The notes: generated from the sequence alone by a model not told the origin. DNA of 64,000 bases from Rhipicephalus microplus (GCF_043290135.1 NC_134702.1:91425819-91489818); one strand, 5' to 3'. Counted from the first letter of the stretch, positions 45,501-57,528 are shown. Numbers and translations are program-made.

Positions 45501-46227
45501 TCCTACCAACTTGCCCAAGCTTCCACGCTTCATAACTAAAAACGGTATGGAGCTTAGTTTTTCGGGGGATCAACCGATTTGCTACAACCACACACAATAC
45601 ATCTACAGTTATTAGTATACAAGATTTAACGTGCACAAATATAAATGTTGTACATTTCCACTGCTCCCATGCAGTGACAGACGTTCCCATTCTTCCTTCT
45701 TTCTCCATTATTACACACACACACTTCTGACGATACGGGACGGCTTCATGTTCTCCCGTAGTAGACTACATATAGTACTCTAAATTGTTAACCATTTATT
45801 TTAAACACACCAACCGACTAGGAGGCGTGGCTGTTAACTGCCGCTTTACAAGAGACCACGTAAAGGGATGATTCCACGAGAGGTCTACACGGGTGCAAAA
45901 GTTGATATACTAGGTTTATTTGACTATTTTATATTTGTGCACATACCACCCAGTAGTCCAAAAGTGAACTTCGTTTTTTTTTTTTAGTAAGTGCATGATT
46001 CAGGAGAAAAAAATATTGAACTTATTCTGTACGGGAGAGACCAATTTCATCCACTGTCATTCTCAAAAGGTAACGACGATATAAACATAAATATGAGCGT
46101 TAGGAAGACGATCTTTTCTAACTGATTATGAGTGAAGAAGCATTGTATGAAGCCTGTAAGCTGAAGGAAACTGCTCTTGAAAAATGTCTGAACAGGCGAC
46201 TTTTTTTCTTTGAGTTGCTACGTTTGA
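45501..46227. other. No gene recognised
   Basis: AT-rich spacer with short ORFs only. Confidence 0.4.
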
Positions 46228-46418
46228 GATTTTTTTAGGGGCGAAGCTCCTTACGCCATGGGCCGTATGTCCGGTGCCATGGGTCGTATGTCCGAGGAGT
46301 GGGGCCGAGTGTCCGTCAGTCCGTCCGTGCTTCCGCGCGTCCGTCCATCCGTCCATCCGCTTCGCCCCGCTCATCATCGTTCACTTCGTGGATATGCTGT
46401 GATTGTTTTTTCTCCTAA
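46228..46418 (-). mobile_element. MITE-like repeat with GGAC-type internal repeats, copy C
   Basis: The minus strand begins AATCACAGCATATCCACGAA, then GTGAACGATGATGAGCGGGG and CGAAGCGGATGGACGGATGG. GGAC/CGGAC words and CATACGACCCATGGC follow, and it ends CGTAAGGAGCTTCGCCCC and TAAAAAAA. Same termini as copy A, but shorter, lacking the CTAGTGAACA-to-CTAAACGAGAGG segment. Confidence 0.65.
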
Positions 46419-46679
46419 GGTATAACCAGCCAGTGTTTCCTAACTTGGTCACCTATTACAACATACTGTTTCAATATTGTCGGTCAATACCGTCGATGTA
46501 CCTCAAATTTTATTAGAAGGCTTCAAACTTTCTGTTTCGGTGACGGTTAAGCTTATTAAAAAATTGATATTTAAAAAATCGCATCATAAATTTTTCTTAA
46601 AATGCCGCAAAAAGACCCTCACAGATCATAGAAAAATAATACGAAGAAACACGTTGTAACTGAAGCACGCATCTTTATC

Positions 46680-47740
46680 CAATGGTTTGATGAGAAGGGA
46701 GGGGCGAAAAGGCAACTAAATGCCTGACAATGCGCCAATCCCCGCCCAGACCAAAATAATGCACAACACTCAGTATATCTTTAGAGCATGAACACAAATT
46801 CAATACAGCGAGAGAAAAAAATGGAAAAAAGAAGATACAGTGAAAATAAAGAGAGAGCAGTGGGAGAAGAGATAAGAGATTCCAAGACACTTATACATGC
46901 ACTTTTTACGCATACCAAAGAAACCTTTAATAATACAGTGGTAGTTTTGACCAGGTATTAACAAGTGACACATCGCGAAGTGAATAGGACCATAGCTGGC
47001 TTGTCTGAATTTAAGGCGCATTACATTTCCTAGACAGTACACGAGATGCGCAATCGTATACAGAAGAACAAAGCAGACATGTCACGTTTGAAGCGAGAGT
47101 CGATAAGCGTGTATCTTTAAAAAAAAAAAAAACTGTTGTTGAACGACTTTCATTCACTATGCTGATAACCATGCTGCTTGCATTTAGAAATGAAGGAATG
47201 AGGTGTGCTAACTTTTGCCTGCCATAGTTCGTCCGAATTCTTTCACTGTAATAGGTGTTTTTTCTAAAACTATACGTTTGTAGTTTCCGGGAGTAAGCAT
47301 CCTTAAATTGATCCTTAAATTGATCATTTTTATTTGATAATAGATGACAGTCGCGAGCTTTTTATAAAAAATGTTTTCAAATTTTAGAATTCTGTGTTTA
47401 TGAAAAAGTGGAGCAGAAGGCGTTCGACAGGGAACATTTTCAATGATACGCAGCATTATTTTTTGCAGTTAGTCAATACCAATTTTATTTGTTTTCGTTG
47501 TAAAGCCCCAGATTAATAAGCAGTAATGTATTCTTGAATAAACCAAAGTGTAGTACAGCTGCTTTGTCACCCGGAGAGGTAGTAAGCATCTTATTTTTCC
47601 AATACTTTATTCGTAGCGAGAATACTATATACGGGTACAAGTCCCAGCTTTTCGAGGATGCACCATGACAAATGAGCCATCCTAAACGAGGGTAACCGTA
47701 CTGCAAGAGGCTATGCAAGAAAGAGACAGTTATTCAATAG
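46680..47740 (-). pseudogene. CR1-like LINE reverse transcriptase C-terminal relic
   Basis: The minus strand gives, across frames, LYYTLVYSRIHYCLLIWGF, then MLRIIENVPCRTPSAPLFHK and HRILKFENIFYKKLATVIYY. This is the thumb-to-C-terminal segment seen in CR1/Jockey-type ORF2 proteins (short helix YSLVHSHLNYCLLVWG, then RALRIIANVPY...PLF). Several stops and frameshifts break it, one between CLLIWG and the LRII block. The part down to about 46680 is probably decayed C-terminus and 3' UTR. This is a different LINE from those at 24, 27.3 and 29.3 kb. The reverse transcriptase active site (YADD) is not in the segment. Confidence 0.6.
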
Positions 47741-48082
47741 ACCACCGTGGAAGGTCAGGTTACAGAGATGTTCAGCATCAAACTTGCAGTGTTCAATGTG
47801 TGAACTGAGCTCCTAACTTGGACAAGTTGTCCATGAGTTCATTTTCATAGGTACTTTTTAGTAATATTTTTTTCAGTAACTTGAGAAACTAGTAAATATT
47901 TTGTACATGTTTCGCCGAATTCCCCTGTTTAATTCAGCTACCTGTTGATTCACTTACTGCTGTGTATCTGCGCTTGTTGTATATGGCCAAAACGCAAGCT
48001 TCATTTGTTTGGGCAAGGCCAAGTGAAATTTTTTGTTATTAAATGCAGATCATTTCATGGTCGCCTCTAGTCACAAATCCGG

Positions 48083-49092
48083 CGTCGGTGGAGCCGTCGA
48101 CACCCCCACTGAGCATGCTCGCGTCTCGTGCCAACTGTCGCTCCCCTCCTCCTCTCTCGTCTCGCAAGACTGAAGCAGGCAGCGTCTGCTAGTAAAAAAA
48201 CAAACTGTTCACGCTGCACAACCGTTCACTGGCCACCCCGTATATGGCACGCGCGTTCGGAATTCAGTGAAGGGCGTCTTGGCTTTCGCTTGATGTTGAA
48301 GGCAACGCTTCTCCTTCGTTCAATAAATACGAACAATGTCTCCCACACGATGTGTATATATGTGTGTGCATGTACGTATGTACGCATGTGTATGTGTGTA
48401 TGTATAATATATATGTGTAAGTATTATGAGACCACGTCCGGTACGGCAGCAACCAGGTTATCCTTTTTTAATTCAGACGCACGAGCCAGAGAGCCAGCCC
48501 GCGTGACATACGATGATGATCACTACAATGGTTTGGTCATACAGATGAAGATGAAGTACATAGTCAGCGCTCACAGTATATGTATATATGTGCTCATGCA
48601 AGTGAATGTATATATATGGGTGTATAAATGCATACGGTTATGTATATATCTGTGAGAGTGTTTGCATGATTTTCTTATTATTCATCGCTTTTTTTTGTGC
48701 GCAGATGGGTCAATTGTGTCAAATTGTTGTTCCAGGCATCTTCTAGTGCACAGTTCTGCTGTCAAGCTGATGGCTACTTTTGTGAATATATACATTTCGT
48801 GCAATTTTTTTTTCGATTTTATATTGTGAATGTCAATTTAGCACTACTGCTGTTACGCCCAGAGCGAGTGGGACCTCGAGCGTCAGGAGGGAAACCACCT
48901 ATTTCTGTCCAGACAGTGGGCAATGCAATTGTGCTGTCCTAAAAATGAAAATAAATAGAATAAATAGACTAAATAACAATGAAGCATTCCCAAACCATAT
49001 GCAATTACGCGACATTCACGCGATACACCCCCCCTTGCCCCTCCCAATTCCAGTGCGACACATTTGCTCGAGTTCGCCACATGGGAAAATGT
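48083..49092 (+). repeat. LTR-like dispersed repeat, copy 2, interrupted
   Basis: 48083-48340 and about 48935-49092 match the two halves of copy 1 (25035-25536). The first half covers ACACCCCCACT through GAATTCAGTGAAGGGCGTCT and CAATAAATACGAACAATG. The second starts AATAACAATGAAGCATTCCC and runs to CTCGAGTT. The intervening ~590 bp, with TG/TA-rich tracts (48346-48420, 48575-48650), is absent from copy 1, so it is an insertion. ACAATG at both junctions could be its target duplication. Confidence 0.5.
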
Positions 49093-49130
49093 GGGTGGAT
49101 TTTTCCTCTAAATACAAAGACCATTTCTCT

Positions 49131-49310
49131 GTTCACCGAGTGTATGTTTAGAAAAAGTCTTTAACGATTTAGAGTACTTGGTACTTTTCTACGGGACAGC
49201 AAAAGCCGTCCCTTGCTGGACATTCACCGAGTTGTGTTCAGATAAAATGTTTAACGATTTCGAGTACTTCGTACTCAACTATGGGAGAGCACTGAGCCAT
49301 CCTGCTAAAA
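49131..49310. repeat. Two-copy tandem duplication, about 91 bp
   Basis: TTCACCGAGT...GTTTAACGATTT...GAGTACTT...ACTATGGGAGAGCA-like order occurs twice. The first copy starts near 49131 and the second near 49222, with clear divergence between them. Confidence 0.6.
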
Positions 49311-49811
49311 ACCTTGGATAGGAATAGATTATTGCTGGACGGCTTCCGGTTTTGTGCACCAGCGTATAGCCTTAAAAAATTGGCGGGGAACGAAAGCTTT
49401 AGCGAGTAGCCCACTCATGTTCGACACTTTTCTTGCCTTTGTCTAGCCAAATAATTCAAATACACTTTCCTCCCAGCTACAAACAACATTATAGGAGTTA
49501 GTCGTTAACTTTAAGCGCTTTTCTTTTACCAGAAAGAGGAAGAAAGGTTTTTTTTTTTTTACTCTGGCAAAACTAAAAAAAAACTAGTTTTCTGATTCAG
49601 TGTTGGAGAGTGTTAATTGAAGTCACCGGAAGAAGTTTCTGTGCAAGCAACACGCGCTGCTGCTATTGCTATGTTGACACCGACAGAGAAGGTGAGTCTG
49701 GGTCCGATGTGCTGAGGAGTCTCGAGTGAGCTCCACAAGTATTGCTGACCTATCTCGTGCACCACTTCCACCGAGCAGTTTCCCATAAATTACCAGAATC
49801 TGTGCGTGCAA
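49311..49811. other. No gene recognised
   Basis: Spacer with a T12 tract near 49550. Confidence 0.4.
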
Positions 49812-49885
49812 TCAGAGAGATTGAATTCGAACCGGTGACCTCGTGATCGTGGCGAGCAGAAACCTGCCGCAGGCACACTTAGTCA
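49812..49885 (-). repeat. tRNA-like remnant (SINE head)
   Basis: The minus strand reads GGTGACTAAGTGTGCC (A-box-like) and, 40 nt on, CACCGGTTCGAATTC (B-box-like GGTTCGAATTC). Between them CTCG...CGAG could form an anticodon-like arm. No acceptor stem can be drawn, so a functional tRNA is unlikely. Confidence 0.4.
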
Positions 49886-51583
49886 CCGCAGTTGGTGACG
49901 TCAATAAGTGCCTGTCTTTACGACCTTTCACGTGTGACGACCTCCGCTTTTAGTTACCAAACCATACTTAGCACAAAAGTGTGCGGGCGCAAATGAAATT
50001 CGTTTTTATTTTGTTCTCTTTTTTTTCAGTTGCATTAAACTACAGGCGCCATCCCCTCATTCAGTTCGACCCCGAGCAAAGTTGTAAATCTTTCCTGCAT
50101 AGCTTCAATGTCTCCCAAAGTTGAACCGCGCCAAACCGTCGCCATATACCTGGCACTATTCAATAGCGCTTTTTAATTGAGTTTTTTTTTTTCTTTTAGT
50201 TCGCACTGTATACGTTGGAAGTGACGAGGGCGCGCGTGCAAACACTGGACTTCGAGGTAGGCGCTGGAGCTGTACCACCATCGAGCGGGATGCTATAAAT
50301 TATAAGTACATAATTAAAGTAAACGAATTCTAATCAAGAGGCTCGCGTGACGCGAAATTCACTTTCGACCGTTTAGGCAGCGGGACACTTCTCTTATGAC
50401 TTGTGACACTCACACGTCATATCCAGTCTCGGTCGTATTTCACTCCGACCCTACATGATGCAGTGTCCTGCGATGAATGCCAAACTGCTGAACACCAATA
50501 TGGCCGAACTGACGCAGCACTGTGGTAATCGTACGTCGAAGTTATTGCGTCCACACACGCTTAAGGAGAGTTGCAGAAACACGAAAAGCCATGCAAGGCT
50601 ACAAACAGCGAAACTGGACGTTTCTGAAGGCTTAATGTGGTTGCAGGTTCTTAATATAGGTCCTAGGTGATGTTTGGTTGTTTTTGCTTTGATTCTGGGC
50701 GCAGAGAGGTTCGCGTTAAACCACGGGCAGTCACAGACACGATGCGCTTCTACAAACTCTGGAGACAGAAGCTCGCGCTGAAATCAAGCGATCGCACCTA
50801 TATAGACACATCGTCGTTCGCGTATAGGCCATCCATTCTTTCGGGGTCTTTTTGAAGCCCCCGTAACCTTTCCCGTTCTCTACGTATTAGAGAGCTTTAG
50901 AATACAGTACGCAAAGCTTGTGGGCGTTGCGGACGTATAGCGGTATACCATCCGTCACTCAACGGTAACCCGCAATAGGTTAGCCTGTGACGAAACGCAA
51001 ACGCAGCGCTTCGCGTCCAGCTGTTCTGAAGCTCTCTGTTCTCTCGTTGAACATATGTGCTCAGGGTTTCTGGCTCACCGCTGCAGCTTTGCAGCCATTT
51101 GTTGGGAAAGATGTTGCCTTGTCCATCTTCAGTGAACCAGTGGTGAGCAGTAAAGATTACCCAATTTTGGGGGCAAATACCCGTTCATGATGATGATATT
51201 TTTCTGATAGGCCACGCAATGCGAGAATCCGTTAAGTGTTTGATAGTTTTCTGCGATTGACTTACAAGGAACGATTTTCTAATTATCTTTGCCGTTAAAA
51301 AATAAAACATCACCAAGCTCACGTACTTCTTGTTGAACTGGCAGCATCCTTCATTTTGTGAGCACCTTTAGTATTTCTCCGTTAATTTCCGTGCACGGTT
51401 CACCGAATGAGTCATAACCTGCTGCACAAACGTGCACTGCAGAAAATACGTTCCCTTTCGCCTTGATTTGGGCAGAAGAACCTTCTCGGCATGGACCGTT
51501 ACATGGACGTCGACACAAGGCTGATATTCTCTATATACTGGGTTCATGATACGTTGTAATGCACAACGTGTCTATACTCACAG
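49886..51583. other. No gene recognised
   Basis: Mixed composition. One stretch (about 51062-51146) has acceptor-like and donor-like ends (GTGCTCAG|G and CCAGTG|GTGAGC) around an open frame, but no homology is evident. Confidence 0.35.
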
Positions 51584-51775
51584 GCAACAACCGTGACTGT
51601 TGCATGCAGTGGGACAATAAACTCAGACAGCTGCGATTCTGTCACCTGGTGTTCTGCGCATTTCCCGTGCAATAGCGCATACAATTCGGTGAATAACGAA
51701 ACGTTGCACGGAACAAACATTACCTTTCTGAGCTTCCACAAGCGGCGAAGAGGAGGAGGAGATGAAAAGAATTGA
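51584..51775 (+). other. Candidate terminal exon, small Cys-rich secreted protein
   Basis: After an acceptor-like CTATACTCACAG (AG at 51582-51583) the frame is open in phase 0 for 63 codons to a TGA at 51773-51775. It has four cysteines (VACSG, DSCDS, TWCSA, FPCNS), two N-glycosylation sequons (NET, NIT) and a basic C-terminal run (HKRRR). This composition recalls small secreted tick salivary proteins, but I cannot name a family. No signal-peptide exon was found upstream. Chance remains the main alternative. Confidence 0.25.
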
Positions 51776-52978
51776 AGGGGAGAAAGGCGGGACTGTCAGT
51801 GACCAAACACCCGCGACGTGTACAAGCGAGGCGATGAAAAAATTATAAACAAACGCCCCCGCATAAATAAGGACTGCTACACGACCTTACTTGTTAATTA
51901 GCTGAGCTGAAAATTTTCGCAGCCTTGTTTACATGCGAAATGAGACTCTGGCACTTATAGGTATACGCACACAACGGCGAGAGACGTTCATTGAACAAAC
52001 TTCCTCCTCCAGCTCGCAGGAACAAGCTGATCGACGAGAAAGTGCCGTTGAAGAGCCATCTGCAGTACGTGTCTGTACGTTGTGTGATGAGTGTGCGCGT
52101 GTTCGTGCGCGAGTAATTTGCTCGTGTAGAGAAGGGAGGACATGTAGCGGAGTCGGGCATACAGGGACCATCTGCGATTGTCGATGTTGATAAGCCTGCG
52201 CGCGCTTCCCACTGAGCCGCGCATCCGCAATTCACCCGCACTCCCCCACTAGTCGCGCCATCTCTCGCTCGCGACCTATTACGAGAGACAGCCCGATTCC
52301 GGAGGGCTGCGCCTGCAAAGAGCGTTCGAGCCGATCCGTTATAATATTACGTTCACCGCATGTCGTTTCCGTATAATATTCGGCCGCGTGAGTCTATATG
52401 TAGATACGCATGCCGGCGAATTTATTGAAAAGGGAATTTTTAGCGGTTAGAGATGCATTGGAAAGGCGACAGGTGTGTGACAAGAGCTAACGCTCGGATG
52501 GTACGGAGCTAGAGTTTTGTGTTATTAACGGTGGTCAGTGACGCAACCGTGTAACTTCCGTTGCAGTGTATACTTACGCAGTATAGTGTGTGGCATAGTA
52601 TGCATATTGAATATCAAATATTTTTTTATTATTATGAAGCATTGAAGGGTGTCGTTTGGATGGGAGCAAAATTTTAAGGCGTTTGGGAGATCGCCATATT
52701 GTTTCGCTTTTCGATCACGCCAGTCTTCAAGAGGTAGAAACCAATGCTGCCGCCGTGAGGAGTTCGATTTAAAAGAAGAAAAAAAAAGCTTAAAACGCGT
52801 ATTCATCAAACTCGACGGCTAAGGTATAAAATTAAGGCACAGGCCCTTGTTCTCCGCTTTTAGAACGAGTAAAAAGCTGCTAGATATCGAGAAAAATTCA
52901 TTGGCTGTTTATTTTCGAAAGACTCCTGGCTTTTTATTCGTTAATCATTTATTAAATCAGCTGGTAAATTGGTTGATA
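51776..52978. other. No gene recognised
   Basis: Overlapping short frames at 51.9-52.2 kb on both strands lack domains. Nothing repetitive stands out. Confidence 0.4.
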
Positions 52979-53034
52979 GATAGATAGACAGATAGTTTGT
53001 TTGATTGATTAATTGATTGATTGATTGATTGACT
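52979..53034. repeat. GATA and (TTGA)n simple repeats
   Basis: GATAGATAGATAGACAGATA followed by TTGATTGATTGATTGATTGA. The second is the usual 3' tail of the retroposon that follows on the minus strand. Confidence 0.85.
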
Positions 53035-53222
53035 GTGTCCTCCCCACCTTTCTCAATCTATAGGAAGCCACAACTGGTGGCGCCGCTGACATTTCTTTCA
53101 CGGAGACAAAAAGAGGTAGCGAAATTAAAGCTCCGTCATAGATTACAGAAAAGTGCTTCCGGTAAAACAACTTCATACAAGAAGCTTCCATCTTCACCTG
53201 TGCAGTGTACAGGACAGACGAA
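53035..53222 (-). mobile_element. Retroposon-like repeat Y, copy 1
   Basis: Shares with 54900-55090, in order, TCCTCACC or TCCTCCCCACC, TAGGAAGCCAC, ACTGGTGGCGCCGCTGACAT, AGCTCCGTCAT and GATTACAGAAAAGTGCTT. Read on minus, it ends in a (TCAA)n tail at 53010-53034, so the element is a retroposon with a TTGA-type tail. Short open frames on both strands are probably incidental. Confidence 0.6.
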
Positions 53223-54689
53223 AAGGTTGCCATTCAGGTGGCGAAAAATTACGTTATATTAACGTGACCACACTATACGGTCCTTCTTCTCACACAATTA
53301 GCGGGACGAACTGAGAAAGAGCTCCACAAAACGTGATACGAATAAAACGGGAAATAAGTCAGCTACTCTCCTGGCGGGTGTTTTTACGGGCGAATCCATT
53401 TACAAGAACCCTCTATGCGCAAAAAACAAATACAGATGTCACCGTTTTTGTCTGGCGTCGCCGTCAGCGATCTACGTGCAGCCATTCAAAGACGAAAGTA
53501 GCCTGCGCAAAACACAGGACTCCCCATAAAAAAAAATAAACGAACAAACAGGGATGTCCGGTAATCTCAGACACCGTTATATAATGAGAAGCACGCGGGA
53601 AGCCAATTTACACGAAGACACGCCTGGAGTGTGTGTGTGTGTGTTTTTACCATGGCAAGTTAAAAAAACAAAAGACTTTAAAATTTCAGGTCTCTCGAAC
53701 GCCTGCGACGACTGCAAGCCACGCATGTGTCCAGAATAGGAGGCGCGCGCGTGTGTCATGCATACCAAAACTTGGCCATCTGCTCGACAGGTGGCGCTCA
53801 TTAGCGACGGCGCCTCACGTCAACGCCTCGGCCAGGCCTGCCTCCTATCGGGACATTTACGGCCGAGCGTTGAAAGCCCGCCTGTGTACGCGGGACTGTT
53901 AAATGGAAAAGTAAGCTGCAGTCATTACATGCGTATACGTGGCACCATTATCGTAGAGTGGAGTAAGTGTTGAGAGACAGAGCGAGGAAGCGACGATGAT
54001 TCTTGATAAGGAATGGAAATGGGGTATAGGCGTGAATGGTGTAATGTATCTCGCCTCGGGACACCTCCACCATGCTTTCGTGTTGAGCGGAAATGAAGAT
54101 AGTTTCCGGTGACTGGATTTTGAACTAGGGAGGAAGGAAGCAACAGGAAGGAAATGAAAGGTGCACGGATCTTGACCAATCTAGCAGGACTGGTAGGCAA
54201 CCCTATACAGGGAAAAGGGGTGTGGGAGGTTTAAAGACGGAGAGAGAGAGAAGAAATCACGCACTCAAATTCGCGCTTCACAGTCATCATAACACATTGA
54301 GTTCATAAGGGTTAGGGCAAGCTTATTACCTTGAAGGACTTGAGCACCACTTTCGTCACCTTCACCAGCGATGACCTCTCAGGTCGGCATTCCGAAATGG
54401 TTTCTGCTGTCATTGGTCTCTGATGTATGTTATAAGAGCAGCTGCTAGAGATGTTCTCTGCGCATTGCAGGGAGGACAGCCAGAGATGAAGTTCTGTAAC
54501 GCTTCCTCGCAGATTTACTCTACAGCCGAAGAGATTTGGTAGCTTGAGTGCTGTTTCGGGCAAGCCCTACTAAACGCCCTAATCCTTCGCTTTTCGTCCA
54601 CTTGGAGTTTCATTTTGTCTATGTCGTGTTAGTTGCAGCGTCGAAGAAAACAAGTCTGCTTGTCGAGACGTCGGCTTCGTACACTCGCT
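53223..54689. other. No gene recognised
   Basis: Short ORFs only; (GA)n run near 54240-54252. Confidence 0.4.
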
Positions 54690-54884
54690 ACGATGTTTTA
54701 GTGGCTAAGGCACTCGGCTGCTGACCCGCAGGTCGCAGGATCGAATCATGGCCTTGGCGGCCACATTTTCGATGGAGGCGAAAATTCTTGAGGTTCGTGT
54801 GCTTGGATTTAGGCGCACGTTCAAAACCCATGGTGGTCAAAATTGTCGGAGCCCTCCACCATCTCTCATAATTTCTGATTGATT
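54690..54884 (+). mobile_element. Ruka-like SINE, diverged, joined to repeat Y
   Basis: A box TGGCTAAGGCACTCGG, B box GGATCGAATCATG (damaged), body GGCGCACGTTCAAAACCC and GGTGGTCAAAATTGTCGGAG, end CATCTCTCATAATTTCTGAT. The terminal GTGGTTTTGGGACGT part is missing, and the sequence passes straight into TTGATTGATTGA, the tail of the minus-strand repeat Y. The two therefore lie tail to tail. Confidence 0.75.
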
Positions 54885-55100
54885 GATTGACATGACTGTT
54901 GATTACGTCCTCACCATCTTTCTCAGTATAGGAAGCCACGGTCGTCAACTGGTGGCGCCGCTGACATTCCTTTCACAGAGACAGAAAGAGGTAGAGAAAA
55001 TAAAGCTCCGTCATTGATTACAGAAAAGTGCTTGCGCTAAAATAATTTCATACGAGAAGCGTCCATCTTTACCTGTGAAGTGTACAGGTACTGTGCAGTG
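54885..55100 (-). mobile_element. Retroposon-like repeat Y, copy 2
   Basis: Same order of blocks as 53035-53222, with a small internal insertion (GGTCGTCA before ACTGGTGG). It shares the TTGATTGATTGA tract with the adjoining SINE. Confidence 0.6.
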
Positions 55101-56081
55101 TATGACCGGTCGTGTACGTGTTAACGAAATTTTCATCGGTTCATATACACGTATTACGCGAGAGAAATAACGAAACGCGGGCGCAGGCGCAGCGTCGCCT
55201 TAGTCGATCCGCAGCGCCGCGCCGCGGCCAGTGATTTTAACTTCCGAGACGATCGAGACCTCCCCAGCGTCGTGGCTGACCTGCACTCATCGCCCGGAAA
55301 GAGAATAACACAAAAACAACGAATAGAAGAAAGAGCGTGCTCGAAGTGAGAGCAGCTGCAACCGTTTAGCGATCGAGACTTTAGTACGGCGAAGAAGAAG
55401 AAGATTTGCTGCCGCGCGTGGGCAAAGAGGGCGAGGTCGCGTTTAATTAGGCCGGCCGCACTCGCTCACATTCTACGTGCTACACGCTCCATGGAGACGT
55501 ATACGCTACACGGCGAGTCGTGCACCGGTCCACCGAAATTGGCCCTCTATTATGCGCGTCGAGCAAACAACGAGTGTGTGAGAGAGAGAGAGATGCTATC
55601 GCATCGAGCACTGCCGTGCCCACTGCAAGAGTGTGTTTCCGTCGAGAGTCTTCACACGACCGTATATACGTATACGGGATCGAGTTTCGAGTGATCGTTG
55701 GTATATCGCCACACGGTACAAATCGTGGAGTGTTTTCGAAGGGCGTTGTGCGATGGGAAAAAAAGATAGTTCAACTGACACCCGTACCAGCACGATGCTG
55801 AAAGTGCCAACGCGGTTTTTTAGAACACCCACTCGCTATGATGACCCACGTATTGCGACGCTGGCTTGCCAGGTCAAACAGACAAAAAATAACCAAGAAT
55901 TTGGCAACTCTATGGCGATGAAGTAGCCGAATCTATACACAGCCAAGCACAGTGGCCAGTCGTGTGAAACAACGGTGACGTTTTTATTTAAATGACCAAA
56001 TGCAACAGCGTTTTGGTGGAAATGTAAGTACAGAAAGGACCCTTCAAAATCAAAATTGTTGAGTCCGCTGTGTCGGGCTGC
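55101..56081. other. CpG-rich part, no gene recognised
   Basis: 55150-55500 is GC-rich (GCGCCGCGCCGCGGCC near 55210), with short frames on both strands. No domain, TATA or splice pattern is convincing. Confidence 0.35.
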
Positions 56082-56265
56082 TGACCCGGGAGTGGCGATT
56101 TCGATCCCGGACGTGGCGCTCGAATTTCGGTATAGAGGCGAAATGCTTGAAGTCCACGTACTGTACGAAGTCAGCGCACGTTAAAGAACACCAGACGATC
56201 GAAGTTTTCGGAGCCCTCCACTACGACATCTGTGATAATCACATCGTGGTTTTGGGGACGTAAAT
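56082..56265 (+). repeat. Diverged Ruka-related SINE
   Basis: CGGGCTGCTGACCCGGGAGT, B-box-like GATTTCGATCCC, GCGCACGTTAAAGAACACC, TCGGAGCCCTCCACTACGAC and GTGGTTTTGGGGACGT are in the family order. The A-box half is lost. Confidence 0.65.
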
Positions 56266-56841
56266 TGCCCATATTTTCATTAGTCATATTTGCTAAGATT
56301 AACGCATAAATTAATCAATTCAGCAGTCCCTCCCGTCTCGGATGCAGACCCTTCTTGCGTTGGTGAAAAAAAAAAATTTCGCGCGTTTTGCATGACTTTT
56401 CCTAAAAGGACTTCGTCTACCGGCCCTGTGACGTCAATTTAATTTTGGTGCTGCTTGAGTGTGCCAAAATTCACAGTTACGGTGATTGAAGCAGGAAACG
56501 TGGGCACTTTCGAAACTTTTTTGTGCGATGGCTAATATACTGAGGCGTTAAGCCAAATAAACCTATGGGTACACTGATCCGCTGATCTGGCGACATCACT
56601 CGCATGTCAATACTGCGTTGAAAGAGAAACCATGCACTGAACATTATCATGTGATATGTACCGATACTTGTTACTAAGAAAGAGACTTCTAGCAACTCCA
56701 CTTTTCCAAGAGGGTTACTTCAGATATCGTATACTAAATTTCTGTGCTTTTGTTATGGGATATTGCAACAGGGATGCCTTTGATGGAGTGTGTAATTTTT
56801 TCAGTTGGTGCATCGCTCTTTTGAAGACATGAGGCAAGCTT

Positions 56842-57338
56842 AAAGGGACACTATAGAGCAAAACGATCTTTCGCATATTAGTAAAGTGCAATTTCACAAA
56901 CCCGAAAACACCACTCTTACCACGACACGACGCTGATTAAGCGAGGAAACGAGCGACAAGAAAATGCGGTTGGTGACGCCATCTTGAGATTCCCGCAATA
57001 AACACCGTGACGTAAGGAAGTTTTAAAGAGCCCACTGGTTCCTAAGTAGCTTCCAGTAGATAAAAATAAAACGCATTGTTATACGTGGGTGTCATAGACT
57101 TACCCCGCGAAGTCTTAGAAAATTTCATCGAGCCGATGCCACGAAAATACCGAAAACACATTCTGAAATTTCCCACGTGACGCGCAAGAACTGTAGCGCG
57201 AAATTTAAAAACGAAAACTCAGCCTTAGATTTTCTCCGCTAATGGTGGACTTACGACAGTGAAACATATGGTATTATAGTACTCAGAGTGCAGTTTGTAA
57301 ATCTAAACCGAGTCATTGTTCCTCTTTAGTGTCCCTTT
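56842..57338. mobile_element. 497-bp MITE with 12-bp perfect TIRs
   Basis: AAAGGGACACTA at 56842-56853 and its exact reverse complement at 57327-57338, with partial extension (TAGAG against CTCTT). The interior is AT-rich with GACGCCATCTTGAGATTC and no coding frame. The flanks do not show a clear duplication. Confidence 0.7.
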
Positions 57339-57488
57339 GAAATCGAGAGGAATGGAGACAGATAGAGCGCCTACTCTCAAACTGAGTTAGATGACGCCCT
57401 CTCTTTTTCTTCTACGTTCTTCTAAATTTTGTTTGCGACACTTCTTTCAAGTAACAACACTGTGCACGCGCACGCAAGTGGAGAGATT

Positions 57489-57492
57489 TGGA

Positions 57493-57524
<32 letters not shown>

Positions 57525-57528
57525 AAAA

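Noticed and set aside
53029..53262. 77-codon ORF, and a 74-codon ORF on the opposite strand
   Set aside because: Both lie inside repeat Y, whose second copy at 54.9 kb does not keep either frame.
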